Source of the DNA: Rhynchopus euleeides
Taxonomy: Eukaryota > Euglenozoa > Diplonemea > Diplonemida > Diplonemidae
Direction: 5' to 3'
Length of the DNA: 64,000 nt
Assembly (NCBI GenBank): GCA_963210315.1
Contig: OY723243.1
Location: forward strand, 2,542,001 to 2,606,000
Under the pieces are notes generated by a model, which saw only the letters and a list, made by a program, of their open reading frames with translations, was not told the origin of the DNA and ran no database searches. Shown in pieces: positions 54,277 to 64,000 of the stretch (position 1 is the first letter of the stretch; each line of letters starts with the position of its first letter). Made by a program: the position numbers and the translations under genes.

Positions 54277-56516
54277 TAAATGGGTGAAAAATTTCTGAAA
54301 TATCTTCTACTAATTTCTGTGAAAACTGATCGATGTTCTCGGATTCCGCGGTCCAGTAAATTTTCAACTGCGGCCGGTTACGATCAAAAATTCGAAGATT
54401 CGTTTAGGAGAAATTTATAAAAAGACATTTTCCCTGTTTGGCAAAGGGGAAAAGTGGGTACTTCACCTACAGTGGCAAAATATCGTGCACTCCGACTTTT
54501 TTGTCGATTTTTTTTATCGTGAATTCCCCGGTATACCCACGATGTCAGGATCGAAAACGGTCATCAGTTTTTTGCAAATTCGTTCATGTTGGCTGCGTGG
54601 CCCAAACCGGGAAAATAGCAGGGATTTCCCTTAGGAACCCATTTTTCACATGTTTTGACCCAAAAAAATAAAAAAGGTTGTCGCCAAAAAAAAAGTTTTT
54701 CAAGACTGGGCCCTAGATGGATTCCGTACGTTACACGGTGCACCCGCACGATTCATGAGTCGTCGAAGAGGATGGGCTCCGGTTCCCGCACCGAAATTAC
54801 CCGCAAATCCGCAATACAGTATAATAACCCTCAACCGTAAATGGGTGAAAAATTTCTGAAATATCTTCTACTAATTTCTGTGAAAACTGATCGATGTTCT
54901 CGGATTCCGCGGTCCAGTAAATTTTCAACTGCGGCCGGTTACGATCAAAAATTCGAAGATTCGTTTAGGAGAAATTTATAAAAAGACATTTTCCCTGTTT
55001 GGCAAAGGGGAAAAGTGGGTACTTCACCTACAGTGGCAAAATATCGTGCACTCCGACTTTTTTGTCGATTTTTTTTATCGTGAATTCCCCGGTATACCCA
55101 CGATGTCAGGATCGAAAACGGTCATCAGTTTTTTGCAAATTCGTTCATGTTGGCTGCGTGGCCCAAACCGGGAAAATAGCAGGGATTTCCCTTAGGAACC
55201 CATTTTTCACATGTTTTGACCCAAAAAAATAAAAAAGGTTGTCGCCAAAAAAAAAGTTTTTCAAGACTGGGCCCTAGATGGATTCCGTACGTTACACGGT
55301 GCACCCGCACGATTCATGAGTCGTCGAAGAGGATGGGCTCCGGTTCCCGCACCGAAATTACCCGCAAATCCGCAATACAGTATAATAACCCTCAACCGTA
55401 AATGGGTGAAAAATTTCTGAAATATCTTCTACTAATTTCTGTGAAAACTGATCGATGTTCTCGGATTCCGCGGTCCAGTAAATTTTCAACTGCGGCCGGT
55501 TACGATCAAAAATTCGAAGATCCGTTCAGGAGAAATTTATAAAAAGACATTTTCCCTGTTTGGCAAAGGGGAAAAGTGGGTACTTCACCTACAGTGGCAA
55601 AATATCGTGCACTCCGACTTTTTTGTCGATTTTTTTTATCGTGAATTCCCCGGTATACCCACGATGTCAGGATCGAAAACGGTCATCAGTTTTTTGCAAA
55701 TTCGTTCATGTTGGCTGCGTGGCCCAAACCGGGAAAATAGCAGGGATTTCCCTTAGGAACCCATTTTTCACATGTTTTGACCCAAAAAAATAAAAAAGGT
55801 TGTCGCCAAAAAAAAAGTTTTTCAAGACTGGGCCCTAGATGGATTCCGTACGTTACACGGTGCACCCGCACGATTCATGAGTCGTCGAAGAGGATGGGCT
55901 CCGGTTCCCGCACCGAAATTACCCGCAAATCCGCAATACAGTATAATAACCCTCAACCGTAAATGGGTGAAAAATTTCTGAAATATCTTCTACTAATTTC
56001 TGTGAAAACTGATCGATGTTCTCGGATTCCGCGGTCCAGTAAATTTTCAACTGCGGCCGGTTACGATCAAAAATTCGAAGATCCGTTCAGGAGAAATTTA
56101 TAAAAAGACATTTTCCCTGTTTGGCAAAGGGGAAAAGTGGGTACTTCACCTACAGTGGCAAAATATCGTGCACTCCGACTTTTTTGTCGATTTTTTTTAT
56201 CGTGAATTCCCCGGTATACCCACGATGTCAGGATCGAAAACGGTCATCAGTTTTTTGCAAATTCGTTCATGTTGGCTGCGTGGCCCAAACCGGGAAAATA
56301 GCAGGGATTTCCCTTAGGAACCCATTTTTCACATGTTTTGACCCAAAAAAATAAAAAAGGTTGTCGCCAAAAAAAAAGTTTTTCAAGACTGGGCCCTAGA
56401 TGGATTCCGTACGTTACACGGTGCACCCGCACGATTCATGAGTCGTCGAAGAGGATGGGCTCCGGTTCCCGCACCGAAATTACCCGCAAATCCGCAATAC
56501 AGTATAATAACCCGCA
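54274..56516. repeat. Four tandem 561-bp units
   Basis: Units at 54274-54834, 54835-55395, 55396-55956 and 55957-56516, almost identical (for example GATTCGTTTAG in units 1-2, GATCCGTTCAG in 3-4). Each has a TATA-like TTTATAAAAAG, a T-run (TTTTTTTT) and an end AATACAGTATAATAACCC. The first three end in CTCAA and lead to the next unit; the fourth leads into the octamer array. Identical short open frames recur in each unit but have no coding features. Confidence 0.95.
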
Positions 56517-56645
56517 AACCCGCAAACCCGCAAACCCGCAAACCCGCAAACCCGCAAACCCGCAAACCCGCAAACCCGCAAACCCGCAAACCCGCAAACC
56601 CGCAAACCCGCAAACCCGCAAACCCGCAAACCCGCAAACCCGCAC
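56511..56645. repeat. Second octamer array (ACCCGCAA)n, about 17 copies
   Basis: Same octamer and same junctions on both sides as the 50933-52779 array, but much shorter. Confidence 0.95.
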
Positions 56646-56807
56646 TAGAAGTGTAAGCACCCGTTGCTACCTTCCTGCGCTGGTGGTAGGTGTATGCTTG
56701 GTGTGAGTGTGTTGCTGTATTTGTGTGTCGTCCTGCAATGATTTCGTGGGGAGGGGGCTGGGTCGGACGTGTCTTGTCTGTGTCTGTCACTGCTCTGTCG
56801 CTTGATT

Positions 56808-56895
56808 CTGTGGCTGCTCATTTCACCCGTTGGCCAAAACGGACGCCCCCTTTTCGACACTCCCAGGTATCGAGCCGGTTGGTGTAGTGCTTTCA
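56808..56895 (-). repeat. Helitron 3'-flank repeat, after the accessory gene
   Basis: About 85 bp (on the + strand GGCTGCTCATTTCACCCG, then GGACGCCCCC and GGTGTAGTGCTTT) resemble 58300-58385 (GGCTGCTCCTTTCACCCG, GGACGCCCCC, GGTGTGGTGCTTT). Both lie 150-260 nt downstream of a Helitron stop codon. The copy 1 equivalent is about 34590-34680. Confidence 0.6.
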
Positions 56896-57064
56896 GTTTT
56901 TTTTTTACTTTCCCTTTCCCGCCCCCCTCCCTCTCTCCTTCCCAAGTCACACGCCTTCAGCTTCGTGCATCAACAATACCCTGATGTGTTGTCGATTACC
57001 TTCGGCGGTGCAACCTTTTGTATATTTTTTGTTATTGTATTTTTACATCACACACACCGTTTTT

Positions 57065-58133
57065 TTATGGCGTCCCCCACCTGACCTCCCACATGTCCCG
57101 CCCCTTGAGGAACCGTCTGTCCCTCTCATGCTTCCGCTTCGTTCCAGCACGGCACTTGTGGCTTTTCCTGCCGACAACCGCTCCGCATGATCTGCAGACC
57201 TGGAGGCACCCCTCCTTGTGCTTGTTGTATGCGGCGGTGTTTTTGAAGGCAAAGAGACATCTCTTGCAGACGATCTGTTTGGTGTGTGGTGATCGAGTAT
57301 CGAATCGTGTGTGCATGGCATACCTCGTCGTCCCACCTCTTCTCGTATCTTGTGACTGTTTCAACACGCACGCGTCTTCCAGGCTCTTCTGTTCCCATCC
57401 GAGGGGTCAGGAGTGAGGACAGAAGAGGGCGAGACACAGCTGTCAGCTCGGCACCGTCGTCAGCCTGTTCTTCTCCCTCTTTGCTCTCAGGACAGACAGC
57501 CGCCAGCTCGGGATTGTCGCCGGCCGGCTTCAGTGCTGACAGAGGCCAGCTTATGCTGTACAGACTTCCCAGAAGATCCTGCACGTTGATCTCCTCCTTG
57601 TTCGGTTGTGGAGCTTTGTCACTGTTCTCTTGAGGAACAAGAACAGTCACCGAATTTGGGACAGGGTCGATGGGTGGCACGTATGTTAGGTAGATCCCGC
57701 TTTCGTCGTCAGAATCCTCCCCATCATCAGCTGTGTCATCAGAATCATCCCCATCGTCGAGATTGTTGCGCTGATGCTCCAAGAAGGCGATGTACTCGTC
57801 ATCTTCGATGGGGTCGTCTATTAGGCCCATGTCGGTCCTTGCATCCATCATCTTCCCATGGTCTGCCGCTGCCCGGATCTGGGACACGATCTCATCAGCA
57901 TCCAGGGGGGAGTCATCGGCATCCGGATCCTCCCCAAAGATCTCCTTCTGGAACCCCTGCCACTCCTCCCTCCACTCCCTCGCTTCTTCTTCAGCCTTGA
58001 GCTCCATCGTGAGCGCGTACGGGACTGGCATCGGGAGACCATTCTTGATGTTTCGGATGGAGATCTGTGATGGAGAGATGATACGTATCGTGTATTGTCC
58101 CGACTCCAGCAGCTTGTCCAGCTGCCTCCCCAT
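57065..58133 (-). CDS. Helitron accessory acidic protein with zinc-finger exon (copy 2)
   Basis: Two exons: 58133-57324 and 57274-57065 (minus), 339 aa. The 49-nt intron (57323-57275) starts GTATG and ends CAAACAG; splicing joins DDE to IVCKRC in frame. Without splicing, the reading frame runs into a basic nonsense tail. The N-terminal 270 residues are acidic with a DDGDDSDD run and match copy 1 almost exactly. Exon 2 has two Cys/His finger-like motifs (CKRC...HKEGC and CRSCGAVVGRKSHKC) and a basic end. Predicted acceptor upstream of the ATG as in copy 1. Not a known Helitron core protein; nucleic-acid binding is inferred from the fingers. Confidence 0.75.
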
Positions 58134-58299
58134 TGTGTTGTAGTTGTGTTCGAACCTGAAGGGTGATGCTGTGTGTGTGTGAACAACATGTGCAAGAAGA
58201 AGTACAATGTCACAGCGTTGAGTCGAGGGGGGGAAAGGGGGTGGGGCTGGGTGGGGTGGGGGGGGGGGGATCGAGGCATGTATCTTCTCTTACTGCCAT

Positions 58300-58385
58300 G
58301 GCTGCTCCTTTCACCCGTCTGCCAGGACGGACGCCCCCCAATCGATTCTTGGCAAATCAACCAGGTTTGGTGTGGTGCTTTTTGG
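58300..58385 (-). repeat. Helitron 3'-flank repeat, after the Rep-helicase gene
   Basis: Partner of 56808-56895, in the same orientation and at the same relative distance downstream of the stop codon (58538). Possibly a 3'-end processing or trans-splicing signal region. Confidence 0.55.
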
Positions 58386-58537
58386 CTGTGTTATTTTTTT
58401 GTTTCTTTTTCTCACGTTGTTTTGCCCTTCCACCCCACCCAACCCATCTGTACACAGAAACAAAACCGATAAAGACGAAACTGAAGACTGAAAGAAAGAA
58501 AGCCATCGAATCAGCTCATCTTCTTGAACTGCTGCTC

Positions 58538-61500
58538 TCAGATGGCAGGGAAGGGAATGACGTGGTCGGGATGATAGGTGGCGGGATAGTGGGCGTTTTG
58601 AAGGCCATGCCTGTGTGCCTGCAACTTGTTTTCATCTGTTGCCAGGCCAATGACATAGTGATCCCCAAACCCCCTGTTGCCCAGATTTATCAACAACACC
58701 CTTCTGTCTGGGGGGAACACAGTGAGGACATCATCCCCCCTCTCTTGGGTGTGACAAGGAAAGAAAGACATGTAACCCACATGGTCTGTTGCGTCGTACA
58801 TTTCATGACACACAGTGACGAGGACGCGAAGATACTCTACCGTTGCCATAATCTCCAGTCCCTCAGCATACCTTCCGAGATTGAGGAGGTCATTTTTGAG
58901 GGAGACCGTGAGGATGTTCTCGTGGTGAGGCCCCTCAGTTGTAATGCGGTTGTCAACGGCATCGCCCACAAAGGCCCCAACATTGAGACGCAGCTGACAC
59001 CCCCCGTCCACCTCCCCTGTTAGATACTGGTGAATCGCATGGAACATACAGTTCCCATCGCCCCTCACGTTCAGAGCACTGAGATCGCACACTGCCATTC
59101 TTTCTTCCAGCTTGTTGCCGAAGCGGATGCCATGGTGAGTGGAGGACACAGCGGGCGGTCTGCTTTGGTGGGTTCGAGACTTCTTGGGCGGTGTAGAATT
59201 GTTGTCCTGCTTTCCTGCATCGTCTTGCTGCTTCCTCTTGTTGGGCGAAGTAGTCAAAGGTGGTGAAGGTGGCGAAGGAGGAGGAGAAGGAGGAGGCGTT
59301 TTGTCCGCCATGTCCTGCTCAACACGATCAGCAGTTTCAGCAGCAGCAGCATTGGCATCGTCGTTGTAGTCGTCTGGATCTTCGAAGAGGTATGGGTCGT
59401 ATCCCTGCAACGGGGCGTGCAGATCTTCATGGCCCTGTGGGGGAGGGTCACAGCCGGCCTGCATCTTTCGGCTGTAGTCGATGTCCGTCTGCTCGCGGTA
59501 GTGCATCCTGTGGATGAAGTCCTTCTCACTGTCCGTCAGCTTCTGCGCCATGTCAATCCCACAGTCGCGGACCTCTGCCAGCACCTCACGAAACACAGGG
59601 TTGCTGACAGGATACGGGCGCATGCTGTCGTCCTGTGCGTTGAGGGGAAGGGCGACACGGATGCTCCCCAGATCACGGACCCGCGTCATCGCAACGTACA
59701 GCTGCCCGTGCGTGAAGCACTGGCCCTTCGTCAGGTCAAGGCCGACCTTCCCAAGCGTCTGCCCCTGCGCCTTGTTGACAGTGATGGAGAAGGCGAGGGC
59801 AACAGGGATCTGAAACCTGAAGAAGGAGAAGCCGGCCTTCTTCTCGTCTGGCTCGTTCCTGGTGCGGGGGATGTTGAACTCCTTCGCAGGGTCATCGACG
59901 GAGCAGCACATCAGGGAGTACTGCGAGGCCTTCTTGACAATCATCCGGGTGCCGTTGCACAGCCCGTCGGGCGGGTTGAGGTTTTTGAGAAGGATGACGG
60001 GGCACCCAATCTTCACCTCCAAGTCGTTGAGTGGGAAGCTCGGGTCGTTGAAGTCGTTTGCAACGCCGACGTCAACAGCACAGTCCTCGGGGACGACGTT
60101 CTTCGCAAGGATGTGCACGCTCTCGCCAGGCATCTGTTGCAGACAGGCAGCGTTCAGCTCGCCCCTCCGGATGTTTGTCGGAGTCATGATCACCGAGTTC
60201 CCCACAACACCCTTCGGCAGCTCAGGAAAGGAGAAGTTGACGAGGTCATCGGCGGTGTACGGCGCCCCCTTCGAATGCGTCATGACAGCGGGGAGGCGGA
60301 TCTGATCGTGCTCGTCGTTGCCCTGGGCAGACCCGATGGTTGACAGAAACATGGCAAACTCGGCGTTCTGCTGCCTGATCTGCTTGGTCAGCAGGAGCTT
60401 GTGGCAGCCCCCCCACAGCTCCGACATGTGAATCGAGGCGGCGATCGTCTGCAGCCTTGTCCCATTCTTGACCACAGGGAGGGTCTGGCGGAAGTCGCCC
60501 CCAACAACAACCGTGATCCCACCGAAGGGGCGCGAGAGGTCCCCACGCACGTGCCGGCAGGTTCGGTCGAGGAGCTCAAGGTAAAACCGATGTGCCATCA
60601 CGATTTCGTCCCACACAATGAGGTCGGCTCGACGGATCAGCTCCTCTTGAACGTTGGAGAGGATGCAGTACCGCTTGTCCTCGGGGTTGTTGATGGGAAG
60701 TTTGAACCTGTTGTGCGCGGTGCGTCCCCCTTCGAGCAGCGTTGCGGCAATCCCAGATGATGCAACAGCCAGGCAGATGTTGTGATGTGTAATTTCGCCC
60801 GTTTGTGCTGACCTGTAATCCTGCCCCCTGTGGCTCCGGCCCCAGGCGAGAAGGCAGGAGTACCAAAACGTCTTCCCAGTCCCAGCGGCACCGTGGATCA
60901 TGTAGAGGCCACCCGTCTTGTTTGCCACAGCATCGCGGAGGGTGATGATGTGGCGGGCCTGCTCCCCATCCCGGTCCATCTGTCCAGCCATGGAGAGGTA
61001 CTTCTGCCACTGCTGCTCCGGGTCGTACTTCTCATCGTTCAAAACCCACGCTTCCTTCCCAAACCGCGCCGTGTCAATGTCGCTCTGGTTCAGCGCAACG
61101 GGAGGGAGTCCGAAGAGGGGGAGGATTCCCTGCCCTTCCTCCCTCTCGCGGGTGTTGGTGTTGCTCTGCAGGATCTTCTCGATGTCGAGAAGGGCAAGGG
61201 CTTCCTCCGCAGGGGTGACCTCCTCCACCATCAGCTCCTGCCGCGCCCTCGACTTCTCCGGAGGCTTGCAGATGTTGTACTTGTGCTTCTCCCACACCTC
61301 CCTGACGGCAGACTCCGGGACGTCGAAGTTGGCAAGCAGTATTGCCAGTGTGAACCGCACACAGCGTGAGGAAATCGTTGTACGGATCACCTCCTCCATT
61401 GTCTTCTGGAAGAGATCCCCATCTTCCAGAAGCCCCATCTTCTCGGCTGCTTCCTTGAACGTCTCGCACACGACCTGCTTAACAACCCCGAAGTCGTTCA

Positions 61501-62044
61501 CAACTGCGACTGTCTTGAGGTCTTCGAAGCTTGTGGCTCCCTTCTTTGTGCCGAGGATGCACCGAAGGAGCTGCAGCTCAATGTCCTTCGGAGGAGTCCA
61601 TCTCATCCTTCCAATCCCACACAGACGGAAGTCGCGACGTCTGCGGTCTGTGCTCGTGAAGCTCTTCGATGTTGCATCCCAGACGACACCGTGTCTCAGC
61701 GCCCACGTGTTCGTCTGGCGGTTGTAGGCGAAGAACTCTGGCACTTCGGGGTACCTGAGGCTCGTCATCCCCTCGAAGTTGCCAACGTTGCGCTTGCACT
61801 TGTCATTGGCATCGAACCAGGCGAGAAGGGAAGACTTGGCTTTGTCGACAGCGCTCTGCAGATTCTCCGCTGTGTCAGGAGCACCGTCATCGAAGAAGAC
61901 CCGCTCGTGCCCCTCCAGGTGGATGTCGAGCCTCGTGACGGTGGGCCACACCTTGGACATACTTGTGTGCAGGAGGTACCCAGCAGCTTCGGTGGACCCC
62001 ATGTAGATGCCCTGCATGTAGTCGAGAGGCTCGTTGACAGGCGC

Positions 62045-62113
<69 letters not shown>

Positions 62114-64000
62114 GGTGGTGTCCCTCTTGACTGACGTTGAAACCTTTGCGTCAGCCTCGCCCTTGTAGAGGTACTTGAAGAGGTAGTGGACGACCTTGAT
62201 GGAGGAGACGGGGTTCACGTTCACGTGTGCGTTCATCAGGCAGCAGAGGTACAGGTTGTGCGGCACCACGTACCTGTTGTCCTTCTCATGGAGGTGCCTG
62301 TTCTTGACCGTCGATGGCGGGACAACCGTCTTGCGGCCATTGTTGGGCCTCCGCGGGAGGCAGTAGATCCCGTTTGAATCGATGATGGACACCTCCTGGA
62401 ACGGCTTCGGGAAGTTCGACTTGCACTCGGACTTCCCAGTCTTTGTGCTCTTCACCTTGCACCTTGCCGATGGGATTTTGTCGCACATCAGATGCACACA
62501 CGTCTCCGAGATCAGCTTGAAGGCAAGCGGCTGTGTGTCCGGATCGGGGAGCTGCGCGTTGACGATCTGATCGAGAACAACAGTTGTCTTCGGCTTGTTG
62601 TCGCTCACGACCCAGACCAGCATGTGGATGTGTGGCAGCCCTCTCTTCTGGTATTCGACCGCGTACACAAATGCCTCACACATCCCCAGCACGTTGTTAT
62701 CCCGAATGGCCTCGACCAGGGCACGCACCTTTCCGTTGAAGACTCGGTGGATGAGGTCGGGCCGATCGCACGGCCGCTCCTCAGGGCGAAGATTCTCGGT
62801 GATCTCGCGCCAGTGTGGATTCGCAGTCAGCGTGATGAAGTAGTCGGGCGCGCCGAGGCGGTTGTTGAGAGCGAGCGCGTCGTTGAGGCTCTCGTCACGC
62901 GCCTTCTTGCTTCGCTGGAAGCTCGACCCCATGGGGATGGTCACGTTGGTGCACGGCTGTGGCGCGGCTGCCGCTGCGTTGTTGATTCGCTGCCGGAGAT
63001 TGGTCGTTGTGTCAAAGCGAAACTGCTTCAGCCCCAGAGACATGTAGCCAACGCGCTGCTCGATCGCACGAAGAGCCATCTGCAGGATGAACAGCTCCGT
63101 CAGCTTCTTCATGGCCAGCGCTGGGTTCGGCTTGTTGTGCCGGTGGAAGAGGTGGAAGGCCCCGTAGTCCTGCGCGGAGACCTTGGAGTACTGCCCGTCC
63201 TGCAGCCCGTCAGCTTCCTTGTAGACACGCCAGCCAACGCTGCTGGTTGCACGGATGTGGATGAGAGGAAACATCATCGGCTCCCAGAACCGAGACATGT
63301 AGTTCACCACCTTTTCCTCCCCACCACAGACGTTGTAGGCGCTCCACTCGGGCAGACCGTGGCGCTGCTCCCCCTTGTCGACGGTGTAGACTGCTCGCAG
63401 CTCCTGGCGCGCAAAGGCGTTGTCGTACTCGTCGCCCTTCTTCTCCTGCCCTCGCACCTCATCGAGATGGATCAGGATGCTGGTGTTGGAGTGGTTGGTG
63501 TTGTCGAGGAGGTTCCCGGCGGACCTGTACACACGGACGTACTCGTTGTGTGTCAGGAGGAGCTGCTCAACGACAGGGTAGAGGTGGAAGATGGACGTCT
63601 TCCGTTTGGCACCACCAAGCCCCTCGATGACAGAGGCGGCGGTGTCTTCCCCAGCAAAGATCCACTGCTTCCGGCGGACCTGTGCATCGGATGCCACAGA
63701 CAGAAGCTTCTTCACCCCGACACCCTTCAGCGTCACCGTGCGCAGCCCGGACATCCCCGCGAAGCTCTTGTGCGCGGAATGCCTGGCAACAGCAAGCTGA
63801 AAGTAGCTGTTGATGATGTAGGCGTTGTCACGGAACTCCTGTGTGGAGAAGTCGGCTTCGTGGGCGTCGTTGATGTACTGGATCGGGTCCAGCTTGAGGG
63901 AACCGCCCTTGCAGCAGAACCTCCCCGTGGTCGAGTTGCGCTGGATCTCAAATGGGAAGAGGAGCGCATCGCAAGCGGAGCAGGGCACGACCGCCCCGAG
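58538..64000 (-). CDS. Helitron Rep-helicase with C-terminal OTU domain (copy 2, 5' partial)
   Basis: 1820 codons open from the window edge to the stop at 58538. Order: PCSACDALLF; Helitron Rep with HUH motif 1 FITLTANPHW (about 62825-62851) and motif 2 RGLPHIHMLVW (about 62620-62645); a Cys-rich stretch; catalytic Tyr block VVHYLFKYLYKG (about 62160-62190); 22-Asn run; PIF1-type SF1 helicase with GAAGTGKT (about 60870-60895), VWDEIV, GGDFRQTLPV, QGQTL and YVAMTR; a Pro/Asp-rich linker; OTU protease domain with GDGNCMFHAIH (about 59040-59070) and DHYVIGL. All catalytic residues I can check are present, so it may be functional if the missing N-terminus (represented by 47950-48774 in copy 1) is intact. 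The Rep-helicase drives Helitron transposition; the OTU role is unknown. Confidence 0.92.
62049..62114. repeat. (TTG)22 microsatellite in Helitron copy 2
   Basis: 22 TTG units encoding poly-Asn on the minus strand; 31 units in copy 1. Confidence 0.95.

Larger units (their letters stand above)
56646..64000 (-). mobile_element. Helitron copy 2 (runs off the right edge)
   Basis: Minus-strand Helitron with an apparently intact Rep-helicase-OTU (58538-64000, 5' end outside the window) and spliced accessory gene (57065-58133). Its 3' end lies somewhere between 57064 and the octamer flank at about 56740; a CTRR-plus-hairpin terminus was not identified. Nearly identical to copy 1 where both exist. 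Confidence 0.85.

Noticed and set aside
54438-56432. Identical 61- and 77-codon frames in each 561-bp unit
   Set aside because: They are identical because the units are identical. No domain, no acceptor-plus-ATG arrangement, and composition like the noncoding background.

Overview
This window looks like nuclear DNA of a euglenozoan protist, most likely a diplonemid or close relative (inference). The strongest evidence is at 38611-38648, a spliced-leader (SL) exon: it starts CCAACGATTT and ends CAGTTTCTGTACTTCATTG, the 3' half being the classic euglenozoan SL motif. Three further points fit: (i) every cellular gene I can support lies on the + strand; (ii) each has a pyrimidine/CA-rich tract ending in AG shortly before its ATG, with no obvious upstream donor, as expected of SL trans-splice acceptors; (iii) the cis-introns are short (45-75 nt, one of 226) and almost all start GTATG. 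I did no database search; family calls come from motifs read by eye.

Left third (1-30.8 kb), cellular genes, all +: the tail of an unknown gene; an EMAP/EML-like HELP-WD40 protein; a small secreted cysteine-rich repeat protein with a GPI-type C-terminus (apparently frameshifted); a coiled-coil protein; a dual-specificity phosphatase; an unusual globin-PH-CAP-Gly-AGC kinase; a 166-aa orphan; a 2742-aa type I membrane protein with an adhesive-type ectodomain; and a small multipass membrane protein. The gaps hold small fold-back elements sharing the terminus GGGGGCCCTCGCTAC and a 41-bp tandem array.

Middle (31.3-49.7 kb): a 32-bp tandem array (about 70 copies) abuts and truncates a minus-strand Helitron (copy 1). 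Copy 1 is split by a non-LTR retrotransposon (38611-47949) that begins at SL nucleotide 1 and ends in poly(A). The retrotransposon encodes OTU - zinc fingers - reverse transcriptase - restriction-like endonuclease - degenerate OTU - Cys-rich - OTU - Cys-rich. Its ORF is cut by a 537-bp antisense, 5'-truncated copy of its own 3' end with a 9-bp target duplication. Without that insert the two halves form one 2528-codon frame. About 1.65 kb of Helitron, including both HUH motifs, is missing at the insertion site.

Right third (49.7-64 kb): a large array of the octamer ACCCGCAA, a decayed and internally inverted fragment of the same retrotransposon, four tandem 561-bp units followed by a second short octamer array, then a nearly complete second Helitron (copy 2, minus strand, running off the right edge). 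Copy 2 keeps HUH replication initiator, catalytic Tyr, PIF1-type helicase and C-terminal OTU domain, plus a spliced accessory gene ending in zinc fingers. The two Helitron copies are nearly identical, suggesting recent activity.
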